In this document: positions 17,270 to 25,139 of the stretch, in pieces
Position numbering within the stretch: position 1 is the first letter of the stretch
Layout: every line of letters begins with the position of its first letter
DNA from: an uncultured Bacilli bacterium
GTDB lineage: Bacteria; Bacillota_I; Bacilli_A; RF39; UBA660
Reading direction: 5' to 3'
Length of the DNA: 48,611 nt
Assembly: GCA_944329425.1 (NCBI GenBank)
Contig: CALVIG010000008.1
Location: forward strand, 1 to 48,611
The notes under the pieces: generated by a model
The model's input: the letters and a program-made list of their open reading frames with translations, nothing else
Databases searched by the model: none
What the model was told of the DNA's origin: nothing
Translations under genes and position numbers: made by a program

Positions 17270-18622
17270 TTAATTTTTATTATCTTTTCTTATTTTAATT
17301 TGTTTATTAAATTTTAAAAGTTCTTTAATAAAAATAGATGGATTATCTTTAGGCGCAAATAAATAAACTTTTTTCTTACACCTAGTAAGAGCAACATAAA
17401 ATAAACGTCTTTCTTCTTCATAAGGGTAATATTCCTTATAATTATTAACGTATTTTAATATGGGATGATCAATATATTTATTAGGAAAACCATTAACGTT
17501 ATTATTCATATTAATAATAAATACATAATCTGACTGCAAACCTTTCGATTTATGTATGGTTAATTTTCTAAAATTAATATTCTTAAAATCATTTATTTTT
17601 ATTTTTTCTAAATCATAATTATTTCTTGATAAAATAAATAAATTATTAATGTTATTTTCTTTGATAACATTATTAATACTATAATTTAAATCATCATAAT
17701 AAATTATTTCTATAGGATTTTTTAATCTAAATTTAGATAAAAGTCTTTTTCTTAATTGAAAAGGATTTTTCATAATAAATTTTCCAGCTATCTTAATTAA
17801 TTCATAGGAATTTCTATAAGTATATTTTAATTTAATAATTTTAGCAAAAGGAAAATATCTTCTAAAATTAGTAATTATCTTTATATCTGAGCCAGTAAAT
17901 CTATAAATTGATTGAAAATCATCTCCTACTGCAAATAAATTTGCATTTGATAAAGAAATTAATTTTTTTATTAAATTTAACTTTGTAAATGAAGTATCTT
18001 GATACTCATCAATAATTATGTATTTATACCTAACATTACAATTATCTAATTTATCTATTGCAATGTTTATCATATCATTAAAATCCATTACGTTTTCCTT
18101 ATTTAAGTAAGATTCATAACATATGTAACACTTCATAATTTCTTTTAACAAAATTTTATCTTTAGCATCAGCTTTTCTTATAAAAGAATAAAACATATCT
18201 AAAGAATAATTATTAGACTTAAATAAATTTATAAATGTCTTAATTAAAACACATATATCTTGTTTTCCCATTTTATAAAGCCCATATAATTTATCATTAG
18301 AAAAGGTATTAAGGATAATATCAAATAACATATCTTCCGCTAATACATCTTTTTTTCTTCCTATTATTTTTAAAGCTAATTTATGAAAAGTTAAAACATC
18401 TATCTTTTCATCTTTAAGATCATTTTTTAACTTATCAACGGCATCATTAGTAAAAGAAATGCAAAGGATTTCCTTTGGATCAATGTTTAAATTATGTATT
18501 AAATACTTAACTCTAGATACGATAACAAACGTTTTTCCAGATCCTGCTCCTGCTAATACTAAGATGTTTTTTCTTTTACATTTAACTGCTTTTTTTTGAT
18601 ATTTATCTAATTTATCATTCAT
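17270..18622 (-). CDS. Compact UvrD/Rep-type superfamily 1 helicase
   Basis: This ATP-dependent 3'-5' DNA helicase is related to UvrD, Rep and PcrA. The Walker A motif AGAGSGKT is at 24-31. It is followed by motif Ia (CISFTNDAVDKL), the DEYQDTS Walker B, motif III (FAVGDDFQSIYRFTGSD), motif IV-like KLKYTYRNS, motif V (TIHKSKGLQSDYVFI) and motif VI (RRLFYVALTR). At 450 residues it is much shorter than UvrD (about 720), so the 1B and 2B insertions must be reduced. No nuclease domain is attached. Its role is probably repair or recombination, but the short form is not a standard housekeeping gene. Confidence 0.88.
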   Translation of the reverse strand: MNDKLDKYQKKAVKCKRKNILVLAGAGSGKTFVIVSRVKYLIHNLNIDPKEILCISFTNDAVDKLKNDLKDEKIDVLTFHKLALKIIGRKKDVLAEDMLFDIILNTFSNDKLYGLYKMGKQDICVLIKTFINLFKSNNYSLDMFYSFIRKADAKDKILLKEIMKCYICYESYLNKENVMDFNDMINIAIDKLDNCNVRYKYIIIDEYQDTSFTKLNLIKKLISLSNANLFAVGDDFQSIYRFTGSDIKIITNFRRYFPFAKIIKLKYTYRNSYELIKIAGKFIMKNPFQLRKRLLSKFRLKNPIEIIYYDDLNYSINNVIKENNINNLFILSRNNYDLEKIKINDFKNINFRKLTIHKSKGLQSDYVFIINMNNNVNGFPNKYIDHPILKYVNNYKEYYPYEEERRLFYVALTRCKKKVYLFAPKDNPSIFIKELLKFNKQIKIRKDNKN

Positions 18623-18668
18623 ATATAACCTCTAGTTAATTGTTATACATAAATAATAATTTCACCCA

Positions 18669-18702
18669 TAAAAAAACAATTAGATGTTTTTCTCTAATTG
18701 TT
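18669..18702 (-). terminator. Terminator overlapping the 3' end of gltX
   Basis: AACAATTAGA (18675-18684) pairs with TCTAATTGTT (18693-18702) around an 8-base loop, followed by T-rich sequence on the minus strand. The gltX stop (18680-18682) is in the stem. Confidence 0.8.
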
Positions 18703-20341
18703 CTATTCTTTTAATTATTCTTTCTTTACCAAATAATTTCATAATATCATATAAATTAGGAGTCATTGATTTAGTGGTTAATGCTACTCTAATTACCGTT
18801 GAAACATCTCCTACATGTCCTTTATAATTATCTGGATTTGATTTATATTCTTTTACCTCTCTTGCATACCCAAATTCTTCTGATAAGTCTTTTATTTTTT
18901 CAAACCAATCTTGTTGTTCATCTTTTTGGTCATAATACTTTTCAATATAAGTATTCATTAACTTAATAATTTCATCTTTATCTGTAATGTTAGTAAATTC
19001 ATAATTTTTTTCATGTTTATCAAACAACTCATCATACATATACCAAACAAGTTCTTTAACTTCACTAAAACAAGAGTAATCTTTTCTTGGCTTTTTTTGT
19101 TCTCTTTCTATATTTAATAATCCTATAGTAAAATCTTTATACTTAGTTATTAATTCATAAAATTCTTCATCATATTCCTTAGAATAATTAACTAACATAT
19201 CATAAAACTCAGTTGCCTTAATTCTTGATAAATAATTTTTTGAAATATTATGAAGTTTTTCTATATCAAATAAACCACCTGATTTACTAATTTTATTAAA
19301 GCTAAATTCAAAATCATCAATAGTTTTATCTTTATTAGCATCCATCCATTGTTCAAAATTAGTATTTGCAAGTGTCATTAAGTAAAGTTGGACTGCCTCC
19401 GTAGGAATACCTTTTTCATGATAATAACTCATTGCAGCTTCTGGATCTTTTCTTTTTGAAAGTTTTCTTTTTACTCCGTTTTCTTCTTTCATAATCGGAG
19501 ATATATGAGCATACTTAGGAGGTTTTACACCTAGCATATTAAATAACTGAACATGAGTTGGTAAAGATGATACCCATTCATCACCTCTAATAACATGAGT
19601 AGTTCGCATTAAATAGTCATCTACTAAATGTGCAAAATGGTATGTCGGAAGTCCATCTTTTTTCATAATAACGATATCTAAATCATTTTCAGGAAAAGAT
19701 ATATTTCCCTTTACCAAATCTTTAACAACAATTTTTTTGTTAAAATCACCTGGTGATTTTAACCTAATAATAAATTCTTCCCCGTTTTTAATTTTATTAT
19801 AAGCATCTTCTATAGGAATTTTTCTACACTTAGCATACCTACCATAATAACCGATTCTATCTTTTCTTTTTTCCTGTGCATTTCTTATCTCGTCTAATTC
19901 TTCTTTGGAGCAAAAGCAAGGATAGGCCATTCCGTTTTCTAAAAAATATTTTATAAATGCATCATATATTTCCTTCCTTTTACTTTGAATATAAGGTCCA
20001 TAAGCCCCTATTTCTTCCGTTTCACTTAAAGCACCTTCATCAATCGTAATACCAAAGTTTTTTAAGTCGGTTGTAATACCTTCTATTCCATTTTCAACTT
20101 TTCTTTCTTGGTCAGTATCTTCTATTCTTAAATAAAATACACCATTTGTATCTTTAGCGGCTTTTCTTTCAATAAAAGAAGCAAGTAAAGAACCCATATG
20201 TACAAAACCTGTTGGAGACGGCGCAAAACGTGTTACAACAGCACTTTCGGGTAAATTTCTTTTAGGGTACATCTTTTCATAATCTTCTATTGTTTTTGTA
20301 ATATTAGGAAATATTAAATCTGCTAAATCTTTATTAGTCAT
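18680..20341 (-). CDS. gltX: Glutamyl-tRNA synthetase
   Basis: This class I aminoacyl-tRNA synthetase charges tRNA-Glu (in many Gram-positives also tRNA-Gln, later amidated by GatCAB). The Rossmann signature RFAPSPTGFVHMGS (38-51) carries the HIGH motif as HMGS. KRKLSKR near 290-295 is the KMSKS equivalent. The 553-residue length is rather long because of a C-terminal extension in the anticodon-binding half. ATG 20341 follows AAAGGA. Genes for tRNA-Glu and tRNA-Gln lie 0.7 kb away on the same strand. Whether it also charges tRNA-Gln cannot be read here. Confidence 0.92.
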   Translation of the reverse strand: MTNKDLADLIFPNITKTIEDYEKMYPKRNLPESAVVTRFAPSPTGFVHMGSLLASFIERKAAKDTNGVFYLRIEDTDQERKVENGIEGITTDLKNFGITIDEGALSETEEIGAYGPYIQSKRKEIYDAFIKYFLENGMAYPCFCSKEELDEIRNAQEKRKDRIGYYGRYAKCRKIPIEDAYNKIKNGEEFIIRLKSPGDFNKKIVVKDLVKGNISFPENDLDIVIMKKDGLPTYHFAHLVDDYLMRTTHVIRGDEWVSSLPTHVQLFNMLGVKPPKYAHISPIMKEENGVKRKLSKRKDPEAAMSYYHEKGIPTEAVQLYLMTLANTNFEQWMDANKDKTIDDFEFSFNKISKSGGLFDIEKLHNISKNYLSRIKATEFYDMLVNYSKEYDEEFYELITKYKDFTIGLLNIEREQKKPRKDYSCFSEVKELVWYMYDELFDKHEKNYEFTNITDKDEIIKLMNTYIEKYYDQKDEQQDWFEKIKDLSEEFGYAREVKEYKSNPDNYKGHVGDVSTVIRVALTTKSMTPNLYDIMKLFGKERIIKRIEQLEKNI

Positions 20342-20405
20342 AAAACCAGTCCTTTCACAAGTAATTAAATTATATCATATATCCTTGTTTAAAGTTAAGT
20401 ATTAA

Positions 20406-20433
20406 TTGATTTTTAAAAAATATTGTGTATAAT
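20406..20433 (+). promoter_or_regulatory. Promoter of the unknown 193-aa gene
   Basis: TTGATT and TATAAT are separated by about 16 bases. The TATAAT overlaps an upstream in-frame GTG (20425), which shows that GTG is not the start. Confidence 0.55.
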
Positions 20434-20466
20434 ATGATACCGACAAATTGGAGGTTTAATCATATT

Positions 20467-21048
20467 ATGAAACATAATAAATATTATATACATGCAACCG
20501 GTGGATATCAGGGATTATACAACGGTGAAAAAAACATATTAAGAATATTAAAAAGTGGTGAAATAAAGCCTATTGGCGGAAAGGATATTTTCTTATGTGA
20601 TCCATCAAAAATCAACCATAGTTCAGATGGAATAAATCTAAAATCATCATTCAAACTTTTTGTTATGTGGGGACCTTCAATATTTTTAAATAGAAATATA
20701 GATACTTTCGAACCAAACTATTCCAATCACGTAAATCCTATGAATAAAACTACAGACTTATACGATGAAGTCAGAACTTTTAACAGCATTAATCTAGAAA
20801 AAGCTGCATTTATAACTTTTCCTATTCCAAATGATCATTTTTTAGAAAAAAACGTATTTTTCGATCCTTATACTAATAGAACTTTTATTAGAAATTATCT
20901 TAAAGAACTAACAATTTATAAAGAAATAATTGAAAAGATTAAAAAAACGTATCCATATATTCCAACAAAAGATTTATATACTGGGAAATATATAGATGAT
21001 GCCGAATTAATTGATGCACGTATTAGAATTTTAAAAAAAGGCCTATAG
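20467..21048 (+). CDS. Uncharacterised 193-aa soluble protein
   Basis: I do not recognise the family. The protein starts MKHNKYYIHATGGYQGLYNG and continues with ILKSGEIKPIGGKDIFLCDP, an early YIHAT strand followed by a helix and an FLCDP strand. That order vaguely recalls ADP-ribosyltransferase-like folds (H-x-T first strand), but no catalytic glutamate is clearly placed, so I assign no function. ATG 20467 lies 12 bases after GGAGG. A GTG at 20425 would sit in the -10 box and is rejected. The stop lies inside the terminator hairpin. It is monocistronic, convergent with the tRNA pair. Confidence 0.7.
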   Translation: MKHNKYYIHATGGYQGLYNGEKNILRILKSGEIKPIGGKDIFLCDPSKINHSSDGINLKSSFKLFVMWGPSIFLNRNIDTFEPNYSNHVNPMNKTTDLYDEVRTFNSINLEKAAFITFPIPNDHFLEKNVFFDPYTNRTFIRNYLKELTIYKEIIEKIKKTYPYIPTKDLYTGKYIDDAELIDARIRILKKGL

Positions 21049-21056
21049 GCCTTTTT
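21033..21056. terminator. Bidirectional terminator, 193-aa gene and tRNA-Glu
   Basis: AAAAAGGCC and GGCCTTTTT pair around TATA. The stop TAG of the plus-strand gene (21046-21048) is in the loop region. It also terminates the minus-strand tRNA-Gln/tRNA-Glu transcript. Confidence 0.8.
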
Positions 21057-21063
21057 ATATGCT

Positions 21064-21140
21064 TGGTGACCCGTACGAGATTTGAACTCGTGAATGTCGC
21101 CTTGAGAGGGCGATGTGTTAAACCCCTTCACCAACGGGCC
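21064..21140 (-). tRNA. tRNA-Glu (anticodon CTC)
   Basis: The acceptor GGCCCGT pairs with ACGGGTC, the anticodon arm is TCGCC-CTCTCAA-GGCGA with anticodon CTC, the T arm is ACGAG-TTCAAAT-CTCGT, and CCA is encoded. CTC reads only GAG, so another tRNA-Glu (TTC) must be elsewhere in the genome. Confidence 0.94.
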
Positions 21141-21149
21141 ATAATTTTT

Positions 21150-21224
21150 TGGTTGCCCTGACTGGATTCGAACCAGTGCATGTCGGGGTCAGAGTCCGAT
21201 GCCTTACCACTTGGCTACAGGGCA
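21150..21224 (-). tRNA. tRNA-Gln (anticodon CTG)
   Basis: It starts with U like other tRNA-Gln, the acceptor TGCCCTG pairs with CAGGGCA, the anticodon loop CTCTGAC gives CTG, and CCA is encoded. The anticodon-stem closing pair (31-39) is an A-C mismatch. Cotranscribed with tRNA-Glu, 9 bases apart. Confidence 0.93.
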
Positions 21225-21236
21225 ATTTGCTATTTA

Positions 21237-21265
21237 ATTATAATACTTTTTTTTAATTAATACAA
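21237..21265 (-). promoter_or_regulatory. Promoter of the tRNA-Gln/tRNA-Glu unit
   Basis: TTGTAT (21265-21260) and TATAAT (21242-21237) on the minus strand are separated by 17 bases, close to the tRNA-Gln 5' end. Confidence 0.7.
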
Positions 21266-21381
21266 TAATTTAAACATAATTTATCTTTATTTATGGGCTT
21301 TAAAAGTGTCAAGTTAAAACATATAAAATAAATTATATAGATAAAACTTTTTTTATCAGATATAATAGATAAGGTGATGAT

Positions 21382-22062
21382 ATGTCCAGAAGAAAAATAA
21401 AAAGGTTAAAAGAAACTTATTTAATACCCTTTTTATTGGTTATATGTAGTTTCTTTTTAGTATCTGTTACAAAAAGTAATTTTTTTAGTTTTTTAATTTT
21501 AATTTTCGGATTACTAAATGGTTGGTATGCAGGCCTTGGAAAATGGTATAATTACGTATTTGGAGCGGGTTTTGCACTTATGAACGCATACGTTTCTTGG
21601 AACGCACATTTATACGGAATAGCTTGTTTATCTGCGTTGCTATATTTTCCATTAGCAGTTCAAGGATTAGTTGATTGGCATACAAAGAAGAATAAAAATA
21701 ACGAGGTTAGGGTTAGAAGCTTTAATACTAAAATATCGGTTTTAATAACCATTTGCTGTTTTGCAGGAAGTTTATCTTTAGGATTTTTATTAAGAAAAAT
21801 TCCTGGACAACAATTAGCCTTTTTAGATGCTACTTCTAACGCAATAAACATATGCGCAATAATATTAATGAACCTTCGTTTTAGAGAATGCTGGTGGGTA
21901 CTATTAGGTAATAACGTTGCGGATTTAGCAATATGGATATTAAACTTTTTAAATGGTGTAAATAATTCTTTAATGATGTTAGTTGTTTCAATAGGATACC
22001 TAATTCTAAACATAATTGGCTTAATAAAATGGGAACGAATAAAAAACAAAAGAAGGTATTAA
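21382..22062 (+). CDS. pnuC: PnuC-family nicotinamide riboside/mononucleotide transporter
   Basis: PnuC proteins move nicotinamide riboside or related vitamins across the membrane. The 226-residue protein has seven hydrophobic segments and PnuC-like motifs: GKWYNYVFGAGFALMNAYVSW near 53-73, PLAVQGLVDW, and the late segment FRECWWVLLGNNVADLAIW typical of the substrate site. ATG 21382 follows AAGGTGA and a TATAAT close upstream gives a very short leader, so no riboswitch fits there. It is convergent with the YjdF-like gene across a shared terminator. Thiamine- or riboflavin-specific PnuT/PnuX relatives cannot be excluded. Confidence 0.85.
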   Translation: MSRRKIKRLKETYLIPFLLVICSFFLVSVTKSNFFSFLILIFGLLNGWYAGLGKWYNYVFGAGFALMNAYVSWNAHLYGIACLSALLYFPLAVQGLVDWHTKKNKNNEVRVRSFNTKISVLITICCFAGSLSLGFLLRKIPGQQLAFLDATSNAINICAIILMNLRFRECWWVLLGNNVADLAIWILNFLNGVNNSLMMLVVSIGYLILNIIGLIKWERIKNKRRY

Positions 22063-22092
22063 AAAAAAGTTAATCATTATTAACTTTTTTTT
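22061..22092. terminator. Bidirectional terminator between pnuC and the YjdF-like gene
   Basis: GTTAAT and ATTAAC pair around CATT, flanked by an A run on one side and a T run on the other, between two convergent genes. Confidence 0.75.
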
Positions 22093-22798
22093 CTGTTATT
22101 AATATTTTATCTAACCAGCCTTTTTTAAATTTAATTGAAATATATCCTAAAACACTCATGATAAATGCTCCTAATGAATCAACGATTAAGTCCTTCATGG
22201 TATCCATTAATGCTGCTCTACCAAGTAATCTAGAACCGTTTTCTAATGCAAATTTTTGCATGTTTAATCCTAATATGCCATCAAAGGAAAATTCATAAAT
22301 TTCCCAAAATACACCTATAGTAACCGCAAAGCAAAATGAAAATAAAGCTACGAAAAACGGTGATAAATTAAAATCTAATTTTTTTTCTTTATTAAGTAAA
22401 CTAACAACCGAAAATCCTAAAGCTCCTATACCCGCTCCGCTAAAGGTATGTAAAATGGTATCCCAGTGCGGGATTTTATAATAAAAAACCCTTACTTCTC
22501 CTAAAAATATCGCGGCATATAAAAATATAACATAAACAACGTACATACTACTTGGAATAACTATTCTTGCTTTTTTAGATATCATGCTAGGAATAAATAA
22601 TGCTACTATTCCTAAAATACACTGAATAAGCATCAATACGTAATCTGTTTTAACCTTAATATTTGCTATATGTTCCGGATTAGTTGTAGGAGAAACAACT
22701 ATTTTATAAATTATAAAGCCTAAAGGGATAACGAAGGAAGCAAAAACAAACTTAGTTATTATCCTTTTTACGTCTAGTTTTTTTCTTTTTGTTTTCAT
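22070..22798 (-). CDS. YjdF/VanZ-like multi-pass membrane protein
   Basis: This 242-residue protein has about six hydrophobic segments. The sequences HWDTILHTFSGAGIGALGF (about 107-125), FAVTIGVFWEIYEFSFDG and ALMDTMKDLIVDSLGAF match the histidine/aspartate pattern of YjdF (DUF2238)-like membrane proteins, whose biochemical role is unknown. Its start overlaps the end of the DUF5305 gene by 47 bases, an unusually long overlap that suggests tight coupling. It therefore belongs to the SipW/DUF5305 envelope region, where it may help process or anchor surface proteins (inference). Confidence 0.65.
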   Translation of the reverse strand: MKTKRKKLDVKRIITKFVFASFVIPLGFIIYKIVVSPTTNPEHIANIKVKTDYVLMLIQCILGIVALFIPSMISKKARIVIPSSMYVVYVIFLYAAIFLGEVRVFYYKIPHWDTILHTFSGAGIGALGFSVVSLLNKEKKLDFNLSPFFVALFSFCFAVTIGVFWEIYEFSFDGILGLNMQKFALENGSRLLGRAALMDTMKDLIVDSLGAFIMSVLGYISIKFKKGWLDKILITEKKVNND

Positions 22799-23864
22799 AA
22801 TCTAACTTTCCCTCTGAAATTATATATCTATACAATATATTATCTTTTATTATATATAACCAAGTTTCAGATCCCTTCATTACTTCGTAGTTCATGATTG
22901 GCAATAACAATTCCCTAGATAAATTTAAAATTTCCTTAAATTCTTCTATTTCTACTAATTTATACTCAGATATATCAATTATACTTGTGGTGTTAACTAT
23001 AACATCATCATAATTTTTTAAAATTTTACCTAATACTCTATCATATTCAGATTTGTTAGTAAACATAAATAGCTTTCTAAGTAAAACACATATTATGATA
23101 AACACTACTATGTTTGCAATCACAATATATCCCATAACGGTCTTATTGGTTTTTAACAAATCACTTTCATATACTTTATTTTCTTTTGGTTTAGTTTGAG
23201 AATTTTCAATTTTTATAACAGACTCACTTAAAGGTATTTTAATGGTATTTTCGTAACTATCTTCATACGTCGCTCCTCCAACGCTTCCGTTAAAACTTGT
23301 TTGGGAAGTAACTACTACGTAACCATCCACCGATATTTTAACCTGGTTTTGAAATTCCTGTAAAGTCTTTAAGTATTCATCTAAATATATATCATAATTA
23401 CCAATTAAATTATATGTTTTATCATCAAAACTAATAACTTTTTCGTCAATTACGTTTTCTTTTTTTAATATTTCTGGGTTCCCACTTTTATCACTTGATT
23501 CACGATAATAAATTACCAATTTAGCTACCGTTTTATTTATACCACTTACGTTGGTCTTTTCCGTTGAAGAAAAATTATATAATGAATCTATATGAACGTG
23601 ATCAATTAAATTTAATATATACGCTTCATCAGGCCCCAAATACTCACTATTTATAAACTCATTTGGTTTTAAGTAAACTTTATAATCATAATTACCACTT
23701 GAAGTATAACTCATTATAACGTTTGAATCATCTTCTTTATCATTTGGCGCTAATGATTTAAATAGATAGCTTAAAAAAGCAAATTGAAAAACTAAAGCAA
23801 TAACTAATAAACAAGCTATAAAAACCTTTTTTAAACTAACTTTATCAAACTTAATTTTAGCCAT
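22752..23864 (-). CDS. DUF5305 membrane protein of the SipW region
   Basis: This 370-residue protein has an N-terminal membrane helix (about 13-35), an extracytoplasmic domain (about 40-240) rich in beta strands, a second helix (about 250-270), and a cytoplasmic tail ending KKKKTRRKKDNN. The layout and the YKVYLKPNEF and YDIYLDEYLKTLQEF stretches fit DUF5305, a family often found beside SipW peptidases and their substrates. ATG 23864 has GGGAG eight bases upstream. An in-frame TTG at 23870 sits too close to that site. It overlaps the YjdF-like gene and follows a SipW-dependent surface protein by about 15 bases. Confidence 0.75.
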   Translation of the reverse strand: MAKIKFDKVSLKKVFIACLLVIALVFQFAFLSYLFKSLAPNDKEDDSNVIMSYTSSGNYDYKVYLKPNEFINSEYLGPDEAYILNLIDHVHIDSLYNFSSTEKTNVSGINKTVAKLVIYYRESSDKSGNPEILKKENVIDEKVISFDDKTYNLIGNYDIYLDEYLKTLQEFQNQVKISVDGYVVVTSQTSFNGSVGGATYEDSYENTIKIPLSESVIKIENSQTKPKENKVYESDLLKTNKTVMGYIVIANIVVFIIICVLLRKLFMFTNKSEYDRVLGKILKNYDDVIVNTTSIIDISEYKLVEIEEFKEILNLSRELLLPIMNYEVMKGSETWLYIIKDNILYRYIISEGKLDYENKKKKTRRKKDNN

Positions 23865-23879
23865 TAGCAATACTCCCTT

Positions 23880-24374
23880 CTATCCTTGGACGTAATTAAA
23901 TTTTATAAAAAAATCATAATTACCAATGTTATTATACAAATCCCGTGTCCACGAAACCTTAACATCAAAAGTTTGTTTATCTCCTGGTTCAAGAACTGAA
24001 TCAGTAACACCAATACCTGTATACGAAACACTAATAGCGGTGTTATTTCCTAATCCAAATTGACTAATAGAACGTAATTTAGCTGGTACTGTACCAACGT
24101 TTTTAATCGTAATAGGAATTTTAGCATAAGCACCTTTAACCATTAATTTTGGAACACTTATGGTTACTTTCTTTCCATCTTCTGAAATAACCGCGCTAGC
24201 ATCCATACTATTTATTTCTTCAATCTTACCAATTTTTACAAATATTACCTGTAAATCTTCAAAAACAGCAGTTCTTCCGTTTACCTCTATGTCAGTTCTA
24301 AAAATAGAATAACCCACTGCCATAGTTATTATACAAAGTACCAACAAAACAACAAACAAATTTTGCTTTTTCAT
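23880..24374 (-). CDS. SipW-dependent surface protein (TasA/camelysin-like), copy 1
   Basis: This 164-residue exported protein has a SipW-type signal: a hydrophobic stretch 6-24 followed by VGYSIFRTDIEVNGRTA, where the GYxxF region precedes cleavage. The mature part is a beta-rich domain with AKIPITIKNVGTVPAKLRSI and a C-terminal strand KFNYVQG. TasA and camelysin relatives form extracellular fibres or act on the surface. It is less similar to copies 2 and 4 than they are to each other. It heads an operon with DUF5305 and the YjdF-like gene, and is divergent from copy 2. Confidence 0.8.
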   Translation of the reverse strand: MKKQNLFVVLLVLCIITMAVGYSIFRTDIEVNGRTAVFEDLQVIFVKIGKIEEINSMDASAVISEDGKKVTISVPKLMVKGAYAKIPITIKNVGTVPAKLRSISQFGLGNNTAISVSYTGIGVTDSVLEPGDKQTFDVKVSWTRDLYNNIGNYDFFIKFNYVQG

Positions 24375-24444
24375 GATACACCTCTATCGTAGTAATTATA
24401 GCATTTAAAATTCCATTTTTCAATAAAAATAATATTTTAAAAAT

Positions 24445-24494
24445 CATACGTAAAATTTATGACAACATTATTTAAAGTAATGTTGTTTCGTATG
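24445..24494. promoter_or_regulatory. Long inverted repeat between divergent SipW-dependent genes
   Basis: ACAACATTA (24462-24470) pairs with TAATGTTGT (24478-24486) and an outer CATACG (24445-24450) pairs with CGTATG (24489-24494), separated from the inner stem by an 11-base bulge on one side. It is not followed by a T run and lies between two divergent start codons, so an operator shared by both promoters is likelier than a terminator. Confidence 0.55.
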
Positions 24495-24526
24495 GTTTAC
24501 ATTTTTTACAAAATAAATTAATTTAA

Positions 24527-24556
24527 TTGACTATATTTTAAAAAAAATGGTATTAT
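24527..24556 (+). promoter_or_regulatory. Promoter of SipW-dependent copy 2
   Basis: TTGACT and TATTAT are separated by 18 bases. AAAGGAG follows shortly before ATG 24588. Confidence 0.6.
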
Positions 24557-24587
24557 AATTATAGAAACTAGAGAAAGGAGTATTGTA

Positions 24588-25112
24588 ATGAAAAAACAAA
24601 ACATTGTGATAATTGGTGTAATTGTTTTTGCTTTAGCGGTTGCTGTAGGTTATGCGTTATTTAAACAAACATTAACGATTAATGGTACCGCAACTGCAAG
24701 AGGTAATTTTGATGTGGAATTTACATCTATTGGAGATATAATAAAAAGTGGATACACTGATGCAACTTCACAAAACGGTGCTAATATAGCTACTATAGAA
24801 GAGGGTAAAAAAACATTAACAATAAATGTTAATAAGTTAGATTATCCAGGAGCTTATGTTGAAATTCCAGTAACAATTACAAATAAAGGTTCTATACCAG
24901 CTAAATTAAAAAGTATTGAACAAACTGGATTAGATAACGATGAAGGGCCAATTAAAGTAACTTATAGTGGTATTGCATCTGGTGAAACACCAATAAACCA
25001 AAACGAAACACAATCAATGAAAATAAGAGTTGAATGGTTAGAAGCTTCAGAAGAAACTGCTGAAAGCGCTTCCTTTACCGTTAGGCTTAATTACGAACAA
25101 GTTTCTAATTAA
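24588..25112 (+). CDS. SipW-dependent surface protein (TasA/camelysin-like), copy 2
   Basis: A 174-residue exported protein. The signal stretch 7-20 leads into VGYALFKQTLTINGTATARG, nearly the same as copy 4. The mature domain carries YPGAYVEIPVTITNKGSIPAKLKSIEQTGL and ends RLNYEQVSN. It is the only gene of the cluster on the plus strand and has its own promoter beside a long inverted repeat. Processing by the SipW-like peptidase encoded 25 bases downstream on the other strand is a strong inference from the signal type. Confidence 0.85.
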   Translation: MKKQNIVIIGVIVFALAVAVGYALFKQTLTINGTATARGNFDVEFTSIGDIIKSGYTDATSQNGANIATIEEGKKTLTINVNKLDYPGAYVEIPVTITNKGSIPAKLKSIEQTGLDNDEGPIKVTYSGIASGETPINQNETQSMKIRVEWLEASEETAESASFTVRLNYEQVSN

Positions 25113-25114
25113 AC

Positions 25115-25139
25115 AAAAAAACGCTAAATGCGTTTTTTT
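25115..25139. terminator. Bidirectional terminator between copy 2 and sipW
   Basis: An A-run plus ACGC and GCGT plus a T-run pair around TAAAT between convergent genes. Confidence 0.8.

Noticed and set aside
20425-20466. GTG 20425 as the start of the 193-aa protein
   Set aside because: It overlaps the TATAAT -10 box, so it would precede the transcript start.
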